DNA of 64,000 bases from Parafannyhessea umbonata (GTDB lineage Bacteria; Actinomycetota; Coriobacteriia; Coriobacteriales; Atopobiaceae): assembly GCF_900111255.1 (NCBI RefSeq), contig NZ_FOGP01000003.1:186001-250000 (forward strand), written 5' to 3'. Shown here piece after piece: positions 62,084 to 64,000 of the stretch; position 1 is the stretch's first letter, and each line of letters begins with the position of its first letter. The position numbers and the translations under genes are program-made. Below the pieces are notes generated by a model. The model had not been told where the DNA came from. It worked only from the letters and a program-made list of their open reading frames with translations, and did not search any database.

Positions 62084-62581
62084 CTAGCCTTCGCCGGCCC
62101 GCCCGCTACAGTCCGTGTTCAAAAGGACGACGGCCCAGGCGGCGATGCCCTCCTCGCGCCCGACGAAGCCGAGTCGCTCCGTCGTCGTGGCCTTGACCCC
62201 TACACTCGAGACGTCGACGCCCATGGCGCGCGCGAGGTTTTCGCGCATCTGCTCGCGATACGGGGCAAGCTTGGGGGCTTGCGCCGCCACGGTGCAATCA
62301 CAGTCGAGGAGCTTGGCGCCCCTCCGACGAACAACCTCCATCACGCGCCGCAGGAGCACGAGGGAGTCGGCACCCTCATAGGCGGGATCGTCGTCAGGAA
62401 AGAGCTGCCCGATATCGCCCTCCTTCAGCGCGCCCAGGATCGCGTCCATAAGAGCATGGGTCAGCACGTCGGCGTCGGAATGGCCCATGAGACCGCGACC
62501 CGACGGAACGTCAACGCCGCCCAGGATGCACCTTCTTCCCTCCGCAAACGCATGCACGTCAAAGCCGTGCCCAATGTGCAT
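62084..62581 (-). CDS. ispF: MECDP synthase IspF
   Basis: 165 residues. It makes 2-C-methyl-D-erythritol 2,4-cyclodiphosphate in the MEP isoprenoid pathway. GHGFDVHAF near residue 5 and LMGHSDADVLTHA near 35 carry the zinc ligands. TTERLGF near 133 is typical. The start is the ATG at 62581 or a GTG one codon earlier; it overlaps the ispD stop. Confidence 0.96.
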   Translation of the reverse strand: MHIGHGFDVHAFAEGRRCILGGVDVPSGRGLMGHSDADVLTHALMDAILGALKEGDIGQLFPDDDPAYEGADSLVLLRRVMEVVRRRGAKLLDCDCTVAAQAPKLAPYREQMRENLARAMGVDVSSVGVKATTTERLGFVGREEGIAAWAVVLLNTDCSGRAGEG

Positions 62582-63393
62582 CACAGGGAATCACCTTCGT
62601 TCAAGTCGAGAAGGTCGAGGCCGCAGCCATCGACGGCGAGACGGCTCTGAAGAAGAGCGCGCGCAATGAGAAGGTCCTCGGGAAGCGTCACCTTCAGGTT
62701 GTCACGCGGCGTCTCGACGCACACGACGCGCGCGCCGGAGCGCTCAATGAGGGAGGCGTCATCCGTCCCTAAGTACTTGTCGCGCGCGGCCGCCTTGTGG
62801 GCCGCCACGATCTGGGCCGTGCGGAACACCTGCGGCGTCTGGGCCGACCAGTAGAAGCTGCGGTCGGGCGTCGCGACGATGCTCGCGTCCTCGACGAGCT
62901 TGAGGGTGTCGGTCACGCGGGCGGCGCAGATGGCGCCCCCCGCGCCGGCGTCGTCGCGAACGCACGCGATAGCGCGCTCAACCGAAACCGGCTGGATGAG
63001 GGGGCGCGCCGCGTCGTGAATCGCAACCAGGCCAAAGTCCTCGGGAACGGCCGCGAGCCCCGACCTGACGGAATCCTGTCGCGTGGCGCCGCCCTCGGCT
63101 ATGGTGACCTCGCACCTCAGGCGCAGGCGCGAGATGACATCCTCACGCATCTCTCGCCTGTGATCGGCCGCGCACACAACGACGATGTGGCCGATAGACG
63201 GAGAGCGGTCGAGCGCAATGAGCGACCAGCAGGCTAGCGGGAGACCGCAGAGGTCGACGTACTGCTTCCCGCGCGGGTCACCGAAGCGCTCCCCTGACCC
63301 GCCCGCCACCACGACGGCGCAGGTGTCTCGACGAGTGCCCGAGACCCCCACGCGCTCCGGGCAGGCTTCCGCGCAGGGACCAAGACCGCTCAT
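62581..63393 (-). CDS. ispD: MEP cytidylyltransferase IspD
   Basis: 270 residues from the ATG at 63393, which overlaps the disA stop (ATGA). The nucleotide-binding motif is VVVAGGSGERFG near residue 30, then KQYVDLCG, and IHDAARPLI near 130. It makes CDP-methylerythritol, two steps ahead of IspF. A 25-residue N-terminal extension precedes the motif; a GTG at 63408 is an alternative start. Confidence 0.95.
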   Translation of the reverse strand: MSGLGPCAEACPERVGVSGTRRDTCAVVVAGGSGERFGDPRGKQYVDLCGLPLACWSLIALDRSPSIGHIVVVCAADHRREMREDVISRLRLRCEVTIAEGGATRQDSVRSGLAAVPEDFGLVAIHDAARPLIQPVSVERAIACVRDDAGAGGAICAARVTDTLKLVEDASIVATPDRSFYWSAQTPQVFRTAQIVAAHKAAARDKYLGTDDASLIERSGARVVCVETPRDNLKVTLPEDLLIARALLQSRLAVDGCGLDLLDLNEGDSL

Positions 63394-64000
63394 GCGCGCT
63401 TGCCCCACATGCGGTACAGGCTGTCCGCAAGGATACTGGGGTTCTCGACGCCCACGCGGTCGAGGCGAGCGGGGTTCTGCTCGATGTCATCGAGGAGCTG
63501 CTGGAGCGAGCCGTACTCGTCGACGATCTTGTCGGCCATGCCCTTGCGGACGACCGAGACGTTGGAGAGCGTGCGCAGGCCCAGCGAGTGCATGATCGAG
63601 TCCTCGTTGTGCTCGTCGAATCCCAGCAGGGCGCCGACGCGCTTCGAGGAGCGCAGCTTGTCGTTGGCGGTCTCGTGAAGCGTCGCGCGGATGGCGAGCG
63701 CGTTCTCCTCGGAGGAGTCGTTGGCATAGTCGCGGATGAGCAGCGTGTACACGTCGGACATGTCGCCGATGAACTCCTCGCGCTGCATGGCGATGGTCTT
63801 GCCCTTGGTGCCCAACTCAAGAATGAGGTTGTCCAGCTCGTCCGCCGCGGTCATCAGGACCTCGAAGAGATAGATGGTCTCGGTGATGTCGGAGAGCGTG
63901 ACGTAGTTGTCGAGCTCGAGCGTCGTGAGCCTCAGCAGCGCGCGGTCTAGCTGAGTGCGCGTGCTCTGGAGAGAGACGAGCAGCTGGTTGACCGAGCTCA
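63390..64000 (-). CDS. disA: DNA integrity scanning protein DisA, 5' end outside window
   Basis: The visible 203 C-terminal residues match the linker and helix-hairpin-helix region of DisA: VNQLLVSLQSTRTQLDRALL at the edge, LILELGTKGK, and the helix-hairpin-helix HSLGLRTLSNVSVVRKGMADKIVDEYG. DisA makes c-di-AMP while scanning DNA; the diadenylate cyclase domain is beyond the right edge. Its stop overlaps ispD. Confidence 0.92.
   Translation of the reverse strand, partial: SSVNQLLVSLQSTRTQLDRALLRLTTLELDNYVTLSDITETIYLFEVLMTAADELDNLILELGTKGKTIAMQREEFIGDMSDVYTLLIRDYANDSSEENALAIRATLHETANDKLRSSKRVGALLGFDEHNEDSIMHSLGLRTLSNVSVVRKGMADKIVDEYGSLQQLLDDIEQNPARLDRVGVENPSILADSLYRMWGKRA

Overview
The window looks like a chromosomal segment of a high-GC, obligately or mostly anaerobic actinobacterium, most likely of class Coriobacteriia (an Olsenella/Atopobiaceae-type organism; this placement is inference). 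Reasons: the clamp coiled-coil insertion in the RNA polymerase beta' subunit is the actinobacterial type, a ferredoxin-dependent 2-oxoacid oxidoreductase operon points to anaerobic metabolism, and the surface proteins have Gram-positive anchors. No rRNA, insertion sequence, prophage or CRISPR array was seen.

Left end (1-8803): an autoinducer-2 (AI-2) uptake and processing locus. lsrA-lsrC-lsrD-lsrB-lsrF run leftward (lsrF is cut by the window edge). The regulator lsrR, the AI-2 kinase lsrK and a small cupin gene run rightward from a shared 425-bp control region. Together they would import AI-2, phosphorylate it, de-repress the operon and degrade phospho-AI-2.

Centre (8844-37252, all minus strand): truA, then an almost complete S10-spc-alpha-str ribosomal protein cluster. 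In transcription order it reads rpsL-rpsG-fusA-rpsJ, terminator, rplC-D-W-B, rpsS, rplV, rpsC, rplP, rpmC, rpsQ, rplN, rplX, terminator, three surface-protein genes, rplE, rpsN, rpsH, rplF, rplR, rpsE, rpmD, rplO, secY, terminator, adk, map, infA, rpmJ, rpsM, rpsK, rpsD, rpoA, rplQ, terminator. The notable feature is a block of about 8 kb (19716-27910) coding for large secreted adhesin or pilin-like proteins, which splits the spc operon exactly between rplX and rplE.

37473-44379: an ArsR-family regulator with a SmtB-type zinc site faces a plus-strand operon. That operon encodes a P-loop ATPase, a ferredoxin, the alpha, beta and gamma subunits of a 2-oxoacid:ferredoxin oxidoreductase, an XRE-cupin regulator and an AMP-forming acyl-CoA ligase. 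It looks like a unit for oxidising keto acids to acyl-CoA.

44440-58584 (minus strand): tRNA-Tyr-Thr-Met-tuf; rpmG-tRNA-Trp-secE-nusG-rplK-rplA; rplJ-rplL with an L10 leader; rpoB-rpoC. Each unit is bounded by clear terminators and good promoters. RpoC carries an unusual C-terminal extension that contains a domain resembling the alpha-subunit CTD, followed by an acidic tail.

Right end (58760-64000, minus strand): tRNA-Thr(UGU), a YacP-type NYN nuclease, rlmB, cysS, ispF, ispD and the 3' part of disA.
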